The notes beneath the pieces are model-generated. The model saw nothing but the letters and a program-made list of their open reading frames with translations. It was not told the origin of the DNA and made no database searches. Positions 1 to 7,400 of a DNA stretch of 7,759 nt are shown in pieces. The position numbers and the translations under genes are program-made. This DNA comes from Gemmatimonadales bacterium (GTDB lineage: Bacteria; Gemmatimonadota; Gemmatimonadetes; Gemmatimonadales; GWC2-71-9): the NCBI GenBank assembly GCA_025929805.1, contig JAICPP010000161.1:1-7759 (forward strand), in the 5' to 3' direction. Every line of letters starts with the position of its first letter. Within the stretch, counting starts at the first letter, position 1.

Positions 1-45
1 GTCGTTCAGGACGGGGACGTCATGCTGTTCAGGTTTAGTAGTTGA
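1..45 (+). CDS. ychF: YchF/OLA1-type P-loop NTPase, C-terminal end only (5' part outside window)
   Basis: Reading from base 1 in frame 1 gives VVQDGDVMLFRFSS followed by TGA at 43-45. This matches the conserved end of YchF, whose C-terminal TGS-like domain finishes in a pattern like (Y)-I/V-V-x-D-G-D-V/I-M-x-F-x-F. YchF is a ribosome-associated, ATP-preferring member of the Obg/OLA1 family linked to stress responses and translation. Only 14 codons are visible, so the nucleotide-binding domain cannot be checked. The call rests on the DGDVM-x-F-x-F signature, its position exactly at a stop codon, and the fit with the ribosomal genes that follow. The fragment is too short for certainty, but I see no better candidate. 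Confidence 0.75.
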   Translation, partial: VVQDGDVMLFRFSS

Positions 46-50
46 ACAGC

Positions 51-92
51 GTGAAAAGTGAACAGTGAAAAGTGAACAGTGAAAAGTGAACA
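51..92. repeat. Three perfect 14-bp tandem repeats
   Basis: The unit GTGAAAAGTGAACA occurs three times with no mismatch, at 51-64, 65-78 and 79-92. A degraded partial unit (GTTGAACA) lies just before, at 41-48, overlapping the ychF stop codon. Each unit is itself two near-identical halves (GTGAAAA and GTGAACA), giving an underlying 7-bp period. The array begins 5 bp after the ychF stop. No coding role is likely. It could be an extragenic repeat, a protein-binding array or part of a termination structure. Confidence 0.9.
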
Positions 93-149
93 GGACCGGT
101 TTCTATGCTGCGAGCCGCACCGGTTCCCTGTTTACTCTTCACTGTTCAC
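72..149. repeat. Long imperfect inverted repeat downstream of ychF (hairpin; possible terminator or extragenic element)
   Basis: Bases 72-94, taken from the tandem array, are the reverse complement of 127-149 with two differences in 23 positions. One of these is a tolerated G-U pair in RNA. Inside, ACCGGT at 95-100 can pair with ACCGGT at 119-124, leaving an 18-nt loop and a 2-nt bulge. The matching also continues outward in diverged form: CACGCTGTT at 147-155 mirrors AACAGCGTG at 45-53. There is no clean T-run after the right arm, so a classical intrinsic terminator is not certain. It may still end ychF transcription or be a mobile or extragenic palindrome. Confidence 0.7.
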
Positions 150-179
150 GCTGTTATCTTCACCCCCCACATATCCCCT

Positions 180-229
180 CCCCGGCGTGACACCACGTCC
201 GGGGCAACCAGCACAGCGGAACGCCGCTG
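180..229 (+). promoter_or_regulatory. Two adjacent stem-loops in the rpsF leader; candidate r-protein autoregulatory structure
   Basis: The first hairpin pairs 180-189 (CCCCGGCGTG) with 194-204 (CACGTCCGGGG): ten base pairs, one bulged T at 198 and an ACAC loop. The second pairs CAGCGG (214-219) with CCGCTG (224-229) around an AACG tetraloop. It ends 11 bases before the AGGAAGG ribosome-binding site at 241-247. In many bacteria the mRNA leader of rpsF binds the S6:S18 complex and represses translation. The position and the two co-transcribed genes fit such control. I could not match the known S6:S18 consensus (including its CCG element) with confidence, so the role is inference and only the pairing is seen. 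Confidence 0.4.
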
Positions 230-251
230 GGCCAGTCCAAAGGAAGGTGTC

Positions 252-593
252 ATGACCCGTCAGTACGAGGTGGTCTATATCTTCGACAGCGCGCTCGAAG
301 AGGCCGCCATCAACGAGCGCCTTGCGCGCTTCCATGCCCTGATTCAGCAAGCTGGAGTGGAAGCTCCCCAGGTGAGCCACTGGGGCAAGCGGACTCTTGC
401 CTACCCGGTCAAGAAGCACGAGACCGGCTACTACGTAGTGGCCAAGTTCGATGCAGCCGCCACTGCACTGCCGGAGTTCGAGCGGGCAATCAAGCTGGAT
501 GAAGGCGTCCTCCGTCATCTGGTAGTTGTGAGTGAGGGTGCTCAGCCGGTACCAGTCACCGCCGGGAAGACGGACGAGGAGGACGACGAATGA
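252..593 (+). CDS. rpsF: 30S ribosomal protein S6
   Basis: The 113-residue product is a normal-length bacterial S6. It binds 16S rRNA in the platform of the small subunit as a heterodimer with S18, encoded by the next gene. The family pattern is clear: RQYEVVYI at residues 3-10 (first strand), WGKRTLAYPVKK at 44-55, GYYVVAKF at 59-66 and LDEGVLRHLVV at 82-92. The tail is strongly acidic (DEEDDE), like S6 tails of other bacteria. The start at 252 is chosen because AGGAAGG at 241-247 precedes it at good spacing and the S6 fold begins at residue 3. An in-frame ATG at 105 would add 49 residues unlike S6, read through the hairpin region. The stop overlaps the start of rpsR by four bases (ATGA), which suggests coupled translation of the two partners. 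Confidence 0.97.
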   Translation: MTRQYEVVYIFDSALEEAAINERLARFHALIQQAGVEAPQVSHWGKRTLAYPVKKHETGYYVVAKFDAAATALPEFERAIKLDEGVLRHLVVVSEGAQPVPVTAGKTDEEDDE

Positions 594-811
594 GACGGCC
601 TCAAAAGACCTGCGCCATCTGTGAGTCAGGCGTGCGGGTCGTGGATTTCAAGGACGAGCGCACCTTGGCCCGTTTTCTCACCGAGCGCGGCAAGATTCTC
701 CCCAGCCGCCTGTCCGGCACCTGCGCCCGTCATCAGCGGCAGCTCAGTACGGCGATCAAGCGCGCCAGGCAACTGGCACTGCTGCCCTACATCAAAGGAT
801 TCGGCGGCTGA
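590..811 (+). CDS. rpsR: 30S ribosomal protein S18, zinc-binding form
   Basis: The 73-residue product is S18, the partner of S6 on the platform of the small subunit. Family hallmarks are LPSRLSGTCARHQRQL (residues 37-52) and AIKRARQLALLPY (55-67). Cys8, Cys11, Cys45 and His48 form a CxxC...CxxH set, so this is the C+ (likely zinc-binding) type rather than the cysteine-free paralogue found in some genomes. The start codon lies in the ATGA overlap with rpsF, giving one-to-one translational coupling. In many bacteria ssb or priB separates rpsF and rpsR; here nothing does. Confidence 0.97.
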   Translation: MRRPQKTCAICESGVRVVDFKDERTLARFLTERGKILPSRLSGTCARHQRQLSTAIKRARQLALLPYIKGFGG

Positions 812-831
812 CAACAGGCGCGACGGGACCG

Positions 832-1737
832 GTGCGGCGCCACACCTGGGCACCGGTTCTCCTGCTCATCGGGTACCTGCTCTTCGCCCCACCAGTCTTG
901 CTCTTTGGGCCACTTGCAGGGTTGCTCCTTCTGGCGCGCCCGCGCACCTCACGTGAGTGGCTGGTGCTCCTCGCCAGCGGCACCTGGTCCGCCCTGTGGC
1001 TGCACCAGGCGGGCGGTCTGGCGGGCCAGTTTGCCCGAGCCGGCGCCGTCCTGCTCACCGGCACGTATCTCGCCCTCACCGTATGGCGGCCATCGGCCCG
1101 TTTTTCCCGCGCCCTTACGACCACGGCGTTGGCGGGCTCGGCGCTCCTCGTGTGGATGTGGCACCTCGGCATCGGCTGGGTTGAGCTTCGGCAGGCGGTC
1201 GAGCAGGACCTCTGGAGCTCCAACCGAGCCCTCATCATGCGGCTCGGTGAAGCGGCCCCAGGAGCCAGCACCGCGGGCTTTCTGGGTGAGATGTCGGCCA
1301 TGATTCGGACCATCGGTTCGTTCTACCCCGCCCTGCTCGCCCTGGCCAGCCTGGCGGGACTCAGTCTCGCCTGGGCCTGGCATTATCGGATAGCCCGACG
1401 GCCCCTCGGCCCTCCGCCGGCTGGCCTGGCCGCGTTCGAGTTCAGCGACCAGCTGGTGTGGGGGTGGGTCGTAGGACTGGCCCTCTGCCTCTTGCCGCTT
1501 CCAAAGACCTGGGGGGCGGTCGGAGTAAATCTTCTGATGGTGTGGTCCGTGCTCTACGCAGTTCGGGGACTCGCGGTGTTTTTCGTAGGATCCCGGCGGG
1601 TGCCCTTACCGGTTATCGCGACGGTTACCCTGGTCGCGATGTTTCTGCTGCCGTTCGTCGTTGGCGGGCTGACACTGCTAGGCCTGGCCGACACCTGGCT
1701 AGATTTCCGACGTCGGCTCACCGCGTCGGCTACCTGA
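832..1737 (+). CDS. DUF2232-like (YybS family) multi-pass membrane protein
   Basis: A 301-residue, very hydrophobic protein with a GTG start 20 bp after rpsR. Hydrophobic segments are visible at about residues 8-34 (probably two passes), 43-59, 67-85, 94-112, 162-184, 207-224, 228-252 and 259-284, so roughly eight membrane helices are expected. A loop at 113-160 and a basic, proline-rich connection at 185-200 (RIARRPLGPPPAG) separate two halves. The end, GLADTWLDFRRR (284-295), resembles the closing motif of DUF2232 proteins. Members of that family commonly sit between rpsR and rplI or near rplI (Bacillus yybS), which supports the call. The molecular function is unknown. No strong ribosome-binding site precedes the GTG; the next plausible start would remove the first helix. 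The stop is 10 bp from rplI, and its TGA forms part of the rplI ribosome-binding region. Confidence 0.75.
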   Translation: MRRHTWAPVLLLIGYLLFAPPVLLFGPLAGLLLLARPRTSREWLVLLASGTWSALWLHQAGGLAGQFARAGAVLLTGTYLALTVWRPSARFSRALTTTALAGSALLVWMWHLGIGWVELRQAVEQDLWSSNRALIMRLGEAAPGASTAGFLGEMSAMIRTIGSFYPALLALASLAGLSLAWAWHYRIARRPLGPPPAGLAAFEFSDQLVWGWVVGLALCLLPLPKTWGAVGVNLLMVWSVLYAVRGLAVFFVGSRRVPLPVIATVTLVAMFLLPFVVGGLTLLGLADTWLDFRRRLTASAT

Positions 1738-1747
1738 GGGGAGATCC

Positions 1748-2194
1748 ATGATCGAAGTAATACTCCGCGAAGACATCAAAACGCTGGGGCGGGCCGGTGA
1801 GATGGTCCGGGTAAAGCCTGGATATGCCAGGAATTATCTGCTGCCCAAGGGACTCGCCTACGAGGCCACGGAAGGGAACAAGAAGCGGGTCGCGGCGGAG
1901 ACGAGGGTACACGCGGCGCGGAACCAGGCTGAACGGGCGGAGGCAGAGCGGGTCGCGGCCACGCTGAACGACGTCGTTCTGACGCTTACCGGAAAAGCCG
2001 GTGAAGAAGGGAAGCTGTTCGGCTCCATCACCTCCCAGGACATTGCCGACGCTCTCGCCCAGCAGGGACAAGCGGTCGAGCGCCGCCGGATCGAACTCGA
2101 GCATCCCATCAAGACCACCGGCACCCACAGTGTGACGGTCCGCCTCCACCCGGAGGTCCATGCCCAGCTTCGCGTCTCTGTCGTCCCTGCCTGA
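1748..2194 (+). CDS. rplI: 50S ribosomal protein L9
   Basis: The 148-residue product has the usual two-domain L9 shape. The N-terminal rRNA-binding domain (about 1-50) carries the family signature: GRAGEMVRVKPGYARNYLLP at residues 14-33, followed by the conserved G-L-A-Y. A long basic and acidic helix (about 45-75, with KKRVAAETRVHAARNQAERA) links it to the C-terminal domain (about 76-148), where GKLFGSITSQDIADAL (88-103) is typical. L9 binds 23S rRNA near the L1 stalk base and helps maintain reading-frame fidelity and spacing between ribosomes. GAGGGGAG at 1736-1743 is a strong ribosome-binding site 4 bp before the ATG and overlaps the stop of the previous gene. The next gene begins about 10 bp after the stop. 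Confidence 0.97.
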   Translation: MIEVILREDIKTLGRAGEMVRVKPGYARNYLLPKGLAYEATEGNKKRVAAETRVHAARNQAERAEAERVAATLNDVVLTLTGKAGEEGKLFGSITSQDIADALAQQGQAVERRRIELEHPIKTTGTHSVTVRLHPEVHAQLRVSVVPA

Positions 2195-2204
2195 CAAAGG
2201 GTCG

Positions 2205-4061
2205 ATGGCAACGGGGATCACCTACGTCGATGGTCCCCGCCTCGCACGCGCAGTCTCCGCCGCTGCCGACTGGGTGGCGGCCGGCCGAGAAGAGATCAAC
2301 CGGATCAATGTGTTTCCGGTTCCCGATGGAGACACCGGTACCAACTTCACTCTGACCCTCCGTGCCGTCCATGAAGCGGTCAAATCGATCGGCGACGCCC
2401 CGCTTCCGGAGACCGCCCGGACCATGGCTCGGGCTGCCGTGCTGGGCGCCCGAGGGAACTCCGGCATGATGCTCGCCCACTTTATGATGGGTTTCACCGA
2501 GGCCCTGGGTGACCGGACGATGGCGAGGGCCCCGGACATCGCGCGGGCGGTTCGGAACGGAGCCGACCGCCTGTATCAGTCGCTGGAGGATCCCCGCGAA
2601 GGAACCATCCTCACAGTTGCCCGTGATGCCGCCGCCGCCGCTGAGCCGATCGCCCAGCTGTCTCCCGATATCGGACAGTTCATGCGGTGTCTGTTGGAGG
2701 AAGGCGAGGCGGCACTGGCGCGAACTCCGGAGCTCATGCAGGTGCTGAAGGACGCTGGTGTGGTAGACGCCGGGGGGAAGGGCTTCGTTCGAATGCTGGA
2801 GGGCGTGGTCCGCTACATCAAAGGGGATCCCATTCTCCCGGCCGCCCCCGTGCCGGAGGGCGAGGATCGAGCTTACCTGCCGGCTGCCCTGGTTGATGTC
2901 GCGGCAGAACGCGATTTCCAGTACTGCACCGAGGTGCTGGTCAGGGGCGATCGGCTTCCATCGGCAAACGAAGTTCGCGCAGTCATGCACGGGTTCGGCG
3001 GTTCCACCGTGGTGGCAGTGACGGGTGACATTCTGAAGATCCATGTGCACACCGACACCCCGGAGGCCGTCTTTAGCTATGCAGCGCGCTGGGGTCGGAT
3101 AGACGCCACCAAGGCCGAAGACATGCGAGCCCAGCACCGCCACCTGGCCCATGGAGAGCGGCGCCCAGTGGCGGTGGTGACCGACACCTCGGCCGACCTT
3201 CCAGACACCATCCTCGACCGGCATCGCATCGCGATGGTGCCGCTCCAGGTGGTATTCGGCGAGTCCACTTTCCGCGATAGAGTGGAGCTCCGGCCGGAGG
3301 AGTTTTATCGGAGGCTCAGAAGCTCGGCAGAGCTCCCGACTACCTCACAGCCGGCCCCCGCGGACTTCATCCAGGTCTTCCGAGGCGCGGGACAAGAGGC
3401 CGATGAGACGGTGGCCGTACTACTCGGATCGAGCCTGTCCGGCACATTTGCGGCAGCTCAGGCGGCCATCCGGGCAGATGGACTCGAGGGTATTCATCTG
3501 GTCGACAGCGGGTCGGCTTCGCTGGGAGTCGGTCTGCTCGCCTTGAGAGGAGCGGAGCTGGCCGAATCAGGATGGACCGGCGCGCGGATTGCAGCCGAGC
3601 TCCGCCGGATCCGGATACAATCGGGTATGCTTCTAACGGTGGATCACTATGACAACCTGCTCCGGTCAGGGCGGATTTCCCGGGCCAAAGCATGGTTGGC
3701 TGGGATGCTGGACGTGAAGCCGATTCTGTCCCTCGATCCCCACGGCAACGTGGTCCCGGTCGAACGGGTCCGCGGCCGGGAGAACGTCGAGGCTCGGATG
3801 CTGGCGGTGCTGGATCGGCGGCTGACACCGCGCCCGCGGGTGCTTCGGTTCGGGGTGGCGCATGCCGATGCTCCCGATGTGGCCCATCGAATCCAGGCCA
3901 GGCTGATCGAGAAGTATCGCCCGCGGGACTGTCTGGTGACTCTGGCAACCGGGGTCCTGGGCACCCACGTCGGGCCGGGTGCCTGGGGCATTTTTTATCA
4001 GGTCGAGGACGGCAAGACCTCTGAGCGAGGACTCGAATTGGATGATGCAGGACGCACCTGA
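2205..4061 (+). CDS. Fused fatty acid kinase: FakA-type DhaL (DAK2) + middle domain joined to a FakB/DegV fatty-acid-binding domain
   Basis: The 618-residue product combines two partners that are separate proteins in Firmicutes. Residues 1-205 are a DhaL-like ATP-binding domain with NVFPVPDGDTGTN (35-47; Asp41 and Asp43 as likely metal ligands), GARGNSGMM (81-89) and DAGGKG (188-193). Residues 224-312 match the FakA middle domain; Cys241, His280 and His282 correspond to the Cys/His/His reported as zinc ligands in S. aureus FakA. Residues 321-601 are a complete DegV/FakB domain: TDTSADLP (326-333), PTTSQPAP (378-385), SSLSGTF (409-415), VDSGSASLG (433-441), SGRISRAKA (488-496), DVKPIL (503-508) and GTHVGPGAWG (586-595). 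The Thr, Ser, Arg and His that hold the fatty-acid carboxylate in FakB thus appear present. Predicted role: ATP-dependent phosphorylation of bound fatty acids to acyl-phosphate for phospholipid synthesis. The usual FakA C-terminal domain seems replaced by FakB. The start at 2205 places NVFPV at the normal distance from the N-terminus. An in-frame ATG at 2160 inside rplI has GGAGGT only 2 bp away and is less likely. A weak AAAGGG precedes 2205. Confidence 0.88.
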   Translation: MATGITYVDGPRLARAVSAAADWVAAGREEINRINVFPVPDGDTGTNFTLTLRAVHEAVKSIGDAPLPETARTMARAAVLGARGNSGMMLAHFMMGFTEALGDRTMARAPDIARAVRNGADRLYQSLEDPREGTILTVARDAAAAAEPIAQLSPDIGQFMRCLLEEGEAALARTPELMQVLKDAGVVDAGGKGFVRMLEGVVRYIKGDPILPAAPVPEGEDRAYLPAALVDVAAERDFQYCTEVLVRGDRLPSANEVRAVMHGFGGSTVVAVTGDILKIHVHTDTPEAVFSYAARWGRIDATKAEDMRAQHRHLAHGERRPVAVVTDTSADLPDTILDRHRIAMVPLQVVFGESTFRDRVELRPEEFYRRLRSSAELPTTSQPAPADFIQVFRGAGQEADETVAVLLGSSLSGTFAAAQAAIRADGLEGIHLVDSGSASLGVGLLALRGAELAESGWTGARIAAELRRIRIQSGMLLTVDHYDNLLRSGRISRAKAWLAGMLDVKPILSLDPHGNVVPVERVRGRENVEARMLAVLDRRLTPRPRVLRFGVAHADAPDVAHRIQARLIEKYRPRDCLVTLATGVLGTHVGPGAWGIFYQVEDGKTSERGLELDDAGRT

Positions 4062-4422
4062 GCACGAGACCGGAGCCCAGCCTCCCGAGGCGCTCCGGCT
4101 GGCTCTGAACGCGATACAGGATCTCAAGGGCAACCATCTAGTCGTACTGGATCTCCGCGGCCTGAACGACGCTACCGATTACTTCGTCATTGCCTCCGGC
4201 ACGTCGGACGCTCACGTCCGGGGTATCGCGGAATCGGTCATGGAGAAGCTGGACCGGCGGGGACATCACACTCACCACGTTGAAGGATTGACGGGCGGGC
4301 GCTGGGTCTTGCTCGATTTCGTTGACTTCGTAATCCACCTGTTCCACCCGGAGACCCGCTCCTTCTACCAGCTCGAGCGGCTCTGGGATGATGCACCCGA
4401 GCTGCTCATCAGCTCTACCTAG
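4042..4422 (+). CDS. rsfS: Ribosomal silencing factor RsfS (DUF143/Iojap family)
   Basis: The 126-residue product matches RsfS along its length. Characteristic stretches are the helix LRLALNAIQDLKG (18-30), DATDYFVIASGTSDAHV (43-59), GRWVLLDFVDFVIHLF (86-101) and RSFYQLERLWDDA (106-118). RsfS binds ribosomal protein L14 on the large subunit and blocks joining of the small subunit, lowering translation in starvation or stationary phase. The short N-terminal extension (1-14) is acidic and unlike the fold. Two adjacent ATG codons (4042, 4045) are possible starts. Either gives a 17-20 bp overlap with the end of the preceding kinase gene, suggesting coupled translation. GCGAGG at 4025-4030 is a weak ribosome-binding site. 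An in-frame ATG at 3979 would extend far into the upstream gene and is not favoured. Its company with S6, S18, L9 and YchF fits a ribosome-control role. Confidence 0.94.
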   Translation: MMQDAPEHETGAQPPEALRLALNAIQDLKGNHLVVLDLRGLNDATDYFVIASGTSDAHVRGIAESVMEKLDRRGHHTHHVEGLTGGRWVLLDFVDFVIHLFHPETRSFYQLERLWDDAPELLISST

Positions 4423-4435
4423 ATCGAGGTTGTTT

Positions 4436-7400
4436 ATGCTTCGACGCGCGGTCCCGTCACTGTTCCTTCTCCTGCTCACGCCTGGTGTCCTTGGCGCGCA
4501 GTACTTCGGCCGGAACAAGGTCCAGTACAGCACCTTCGACTTCAAGATCATCCAGACCGAGCACTTCGACGTCTACTACTACGAGCGCGAGCGGGTGGCC
4601 GCAATGGATGCGGCCCGCATGGCGGAGCGGGGATATGCCCGCCTCTCGAAGGTGCTGAACCACGAGTTCCGGGAGCGGAAGCCGATCATCCTGTACGCCT
4701 CGCATTCCGACTTCCAGCAGACGAATGCCTTGGGCGAGCCACCCTCGGAGGGCACCCAGGGCGTCACCGACTTCCAGCGGAACCGGAACGTGCTTCCCTT
4801 CCCCGGCTCTTACGCCGAATTCGAGCACGTCCTGCAGCACGAGATGGCTCACCAGTTCCAGTACGACACGTGGTCACGGGGTCGGGCCGGGGCAGGCCTC
4901 GCGACGATCATCGCCATCAACCCGCCCCTCTGGTTCGCTGAAGGCATGGCCGAATACCTCTCCGTCGGTCCCATCCATGCCGAGACGGCCATGTGGCTCC
5001 GGGATGCATCGCTAGAGGGAACCTTGCCCACCATCGAGCAGATGACGCTCGATCCGTACAAGTACTTCCCCTATCGCTACGGTCATGCCCTCTGGTCCTA
5101 CATCGGGGAGCGCTGGGGAGACGAGGCGGTGGGCGCCATCCTCAAGGGAACGCTGGCCGGCGGGATTGAGGGAGCGTTTCGCCGGACGATCGGCTTGAGT
5201 CTGGAGCAGCTCTCCAGCCAGTGGCGTGACGCGGTGCAGAAGAAATATCTGCCCGAGATCGGTGCCCGGCCCAAGGCTCGTGCGGTGGCCGACGAGCTGC
5301 TGACGGAAAAACGGTCGGACGGAACCTTGCACCTGGCTCCGGCGCTGTCGCCGGATGGATCGCAGATCGCCTACTTCAGCGAGAAGGACTTCTACTTCGT
5401 CGATCTCTACCTCGCAGACGGCACCACCGGAAAGGTGAAGCGGCGGATCCTCAAGTCCGGCGTCAGCAGTAATTACGAGACGTATCGCTTCATCAACTCC
5501 CAGGCCAATTGGTCACCCGATGGCAAGTACCTGGCGTTCGCCGCCAAGCGCGGGGCCCGCGACGACATCGTCATCGTAGATGTCGAACGCAACAAACAGG
5601 TCCAGCGGATCGAGCTCAAGTTGAGCGGCGTGACCACGCCCGCGTGGAGTCCGGATGGCCAGCAACTCGTTTTTACCGGCTACGACGGAGGCCTGAGCGA
5701 TCTCTTCGTGGTAGCCCGGGACGGGAGCCGTCTCCGCCGGCTTACCCAGGACAAGTACGCCGACCTGCATCCGGTCTGGTCGCCCGATGGTCGCACCATC
5801 GCGTTCACCACCGATCGGGGCAGCGGAACCGATTTCAGGACGCTGGCCATCGGTAACATGCGGATAGCCGTGTACGATCTGGACACGGGCTCCATCCAGG
5901 TGCTCGATCAGATGGAGCAGGGCAAGAACGTGAGCCCGCAGTGGTCGCCCGATGGAAAATCCATTGCCTTCGTCTCCGACCGGAATGGCGTCAGCAACAT
6001 CTTTCTGTATGAGCTGGGGGAAAATGCGCTATACCAGCTCACCGATTTCTACACTGGAAGCCAGGGAATCACCCCGTTGTCGCCGGTGCTCTCCTGGGCT
6101 CCCCAGGCAGACCGCCTCGCCTTCGTGTACTTCGAAAAGGGCAAGTACGACGTCTACACCCTGTCCAACCCCCGTGGATTGAAGCGGCAGCCCTACCGGC
6201 AGATCGTATCAGACAGCAGCGGGCTCCTTGCCAGCACTCGGCCGGCACCGGTGGATACCACCCGTTCGCTGCAAGTGCCCGAAGACGTTCGCCCCCACGT
6301 AGGTGAAGGCGGATCCATTTATCGCACCCCGCAGGGGTTCCGCTCGTCCAGTGAGGTCAATCGCTCGGGGGACACGACCCTGGTGCCTCCGCCAGTATCC
6401 ATTGCGGCCCTACTGGACTCGGCCAGCTTCAGTCTGCCGGATACCAGTGAATTCAGCGTTAAGAATTATCGGGTGCGTTTCACGCCGGACTACGTCGCTC
6501 GCCCCTCCATTGGCTACGCCCGCGATAACTTCGGACGGGGGTTCTTTGGAGGGACCGCAGTTTCGCTGAGCGACATTCTGGGCAATCACCAGCTGGTCTT
6601 TGCCGGATACGTCAATGGACGAATCAGCGAAGCCCAGGTGCTGGCCGCGTACGCCAATTTGAGCCGCCGTATCAACTGGGTTACCGGGATCTCGCAGGAG
6701 CCGTACTACTTCTACGAGCCGAGCGAAATCCGGGTAAACGATCCCGTGCCCGGCCTGAATACGTTTGTCACCAATGTTCGCCGGTTGGTGGTTCGATCGG
6801 CGTTTGGGCAGGCGTACTATCCCCTCAGCCGGTTCCAGCGGATCGAAGGCAGCCTTCGGGTGGCCAACGTGGATGACGCGGTGCTCAGCATTCTGGAGCC
6901 GTACAATCCGGCTTCGGGGTTTGCTACCGAAGACCCTGTTCTCGAGACGAACAACCGGCCCGGTGTGAACTATTTCCAGCCATCAGCGGCGCTGGTGTTC
7001 GACAACTCGCTGTTCGGCTATACCGGCCCGTTCTATGGCCGTCGGTGGCGCCTGGATCTTGCCCAGACCCTGGGGGACTGGAGGTTCTCCCAGGTCACGG
7101 TCGACTATCGCCGCTATGACAAGATCGCGGGTCCGCTGGTCTTCTCCTCGCGCCTTCTCTACTTCGGTCGTATCGGGCGCGACGCGGACCGATTCCGGAT
7201 TTTTGGGGGAAGCACCGACTTGATCCGGGGGAATACGTCCGGGTCCTACCGGCGGAACGAGTGTATCAACGCCGATGACGCAAACACCCAAACGGGTTGC
7301 GCCGAGCTGGACCGGTTGGTCGGGACCCAGATCGGGGTGGCGAGCGCAGAGATCCGATTCCCCATTCTGACCCCGGCTCTGGGCTTCGTGCCGCAAGGCT

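Noticed and set aside
51..92. CRISPR array
   Set aside because: The 14-bp units are directly adjacent with no spacers.
131..174. Sigma70-like promoter for rpsF (TTTACT-18-TATCTT at 131-160, or TTCACG-18-ACATAT at 145-174)
   Set aside because: Both are poor matches, lie in or beside the inverted repeat, and cannot be told from chance.
105..251. In-frame N-terminal extension of rpsF from the ATG at 105
   Set aside because: It would add 49 residues unlike S6, it reads through the hairpin region, and a good ribosome-binding site stands before the ATG at 252.
2160..2204. Earlier start of the Fak fusion inside rplI, preceded by GGAGGT at 2152-2157
   Set aside because: The GGAGGT lies only 2 bp from the ATG, the extra 15 residues match no family sequence, and the 2205 start gives the normal distance to the NVFPVPDGD motif. 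It is not fully excluded.
2109..3224. Long minus-strand open frame opposite the Fak gene
   Set aside because: Its product is low-complexity, rich in His, Gly and Arg, with no family motif. It is the shadow expected from GC-rich codon use on the plus strand.
3979..4041. Extended rsfS start at 3979
   Set aside because: It would overlap the Fak gene by more than 80 bp, and the extension is the out-of-frame image of its conserved GTHVGPGAWG region.
4388..4435. Extended start of the exported protein at 4388 within rsfS
   Set aside because: It would place 16 polar residues before an otherwise ideal signal peptide and lacks the GAGGT that precedes 4436.
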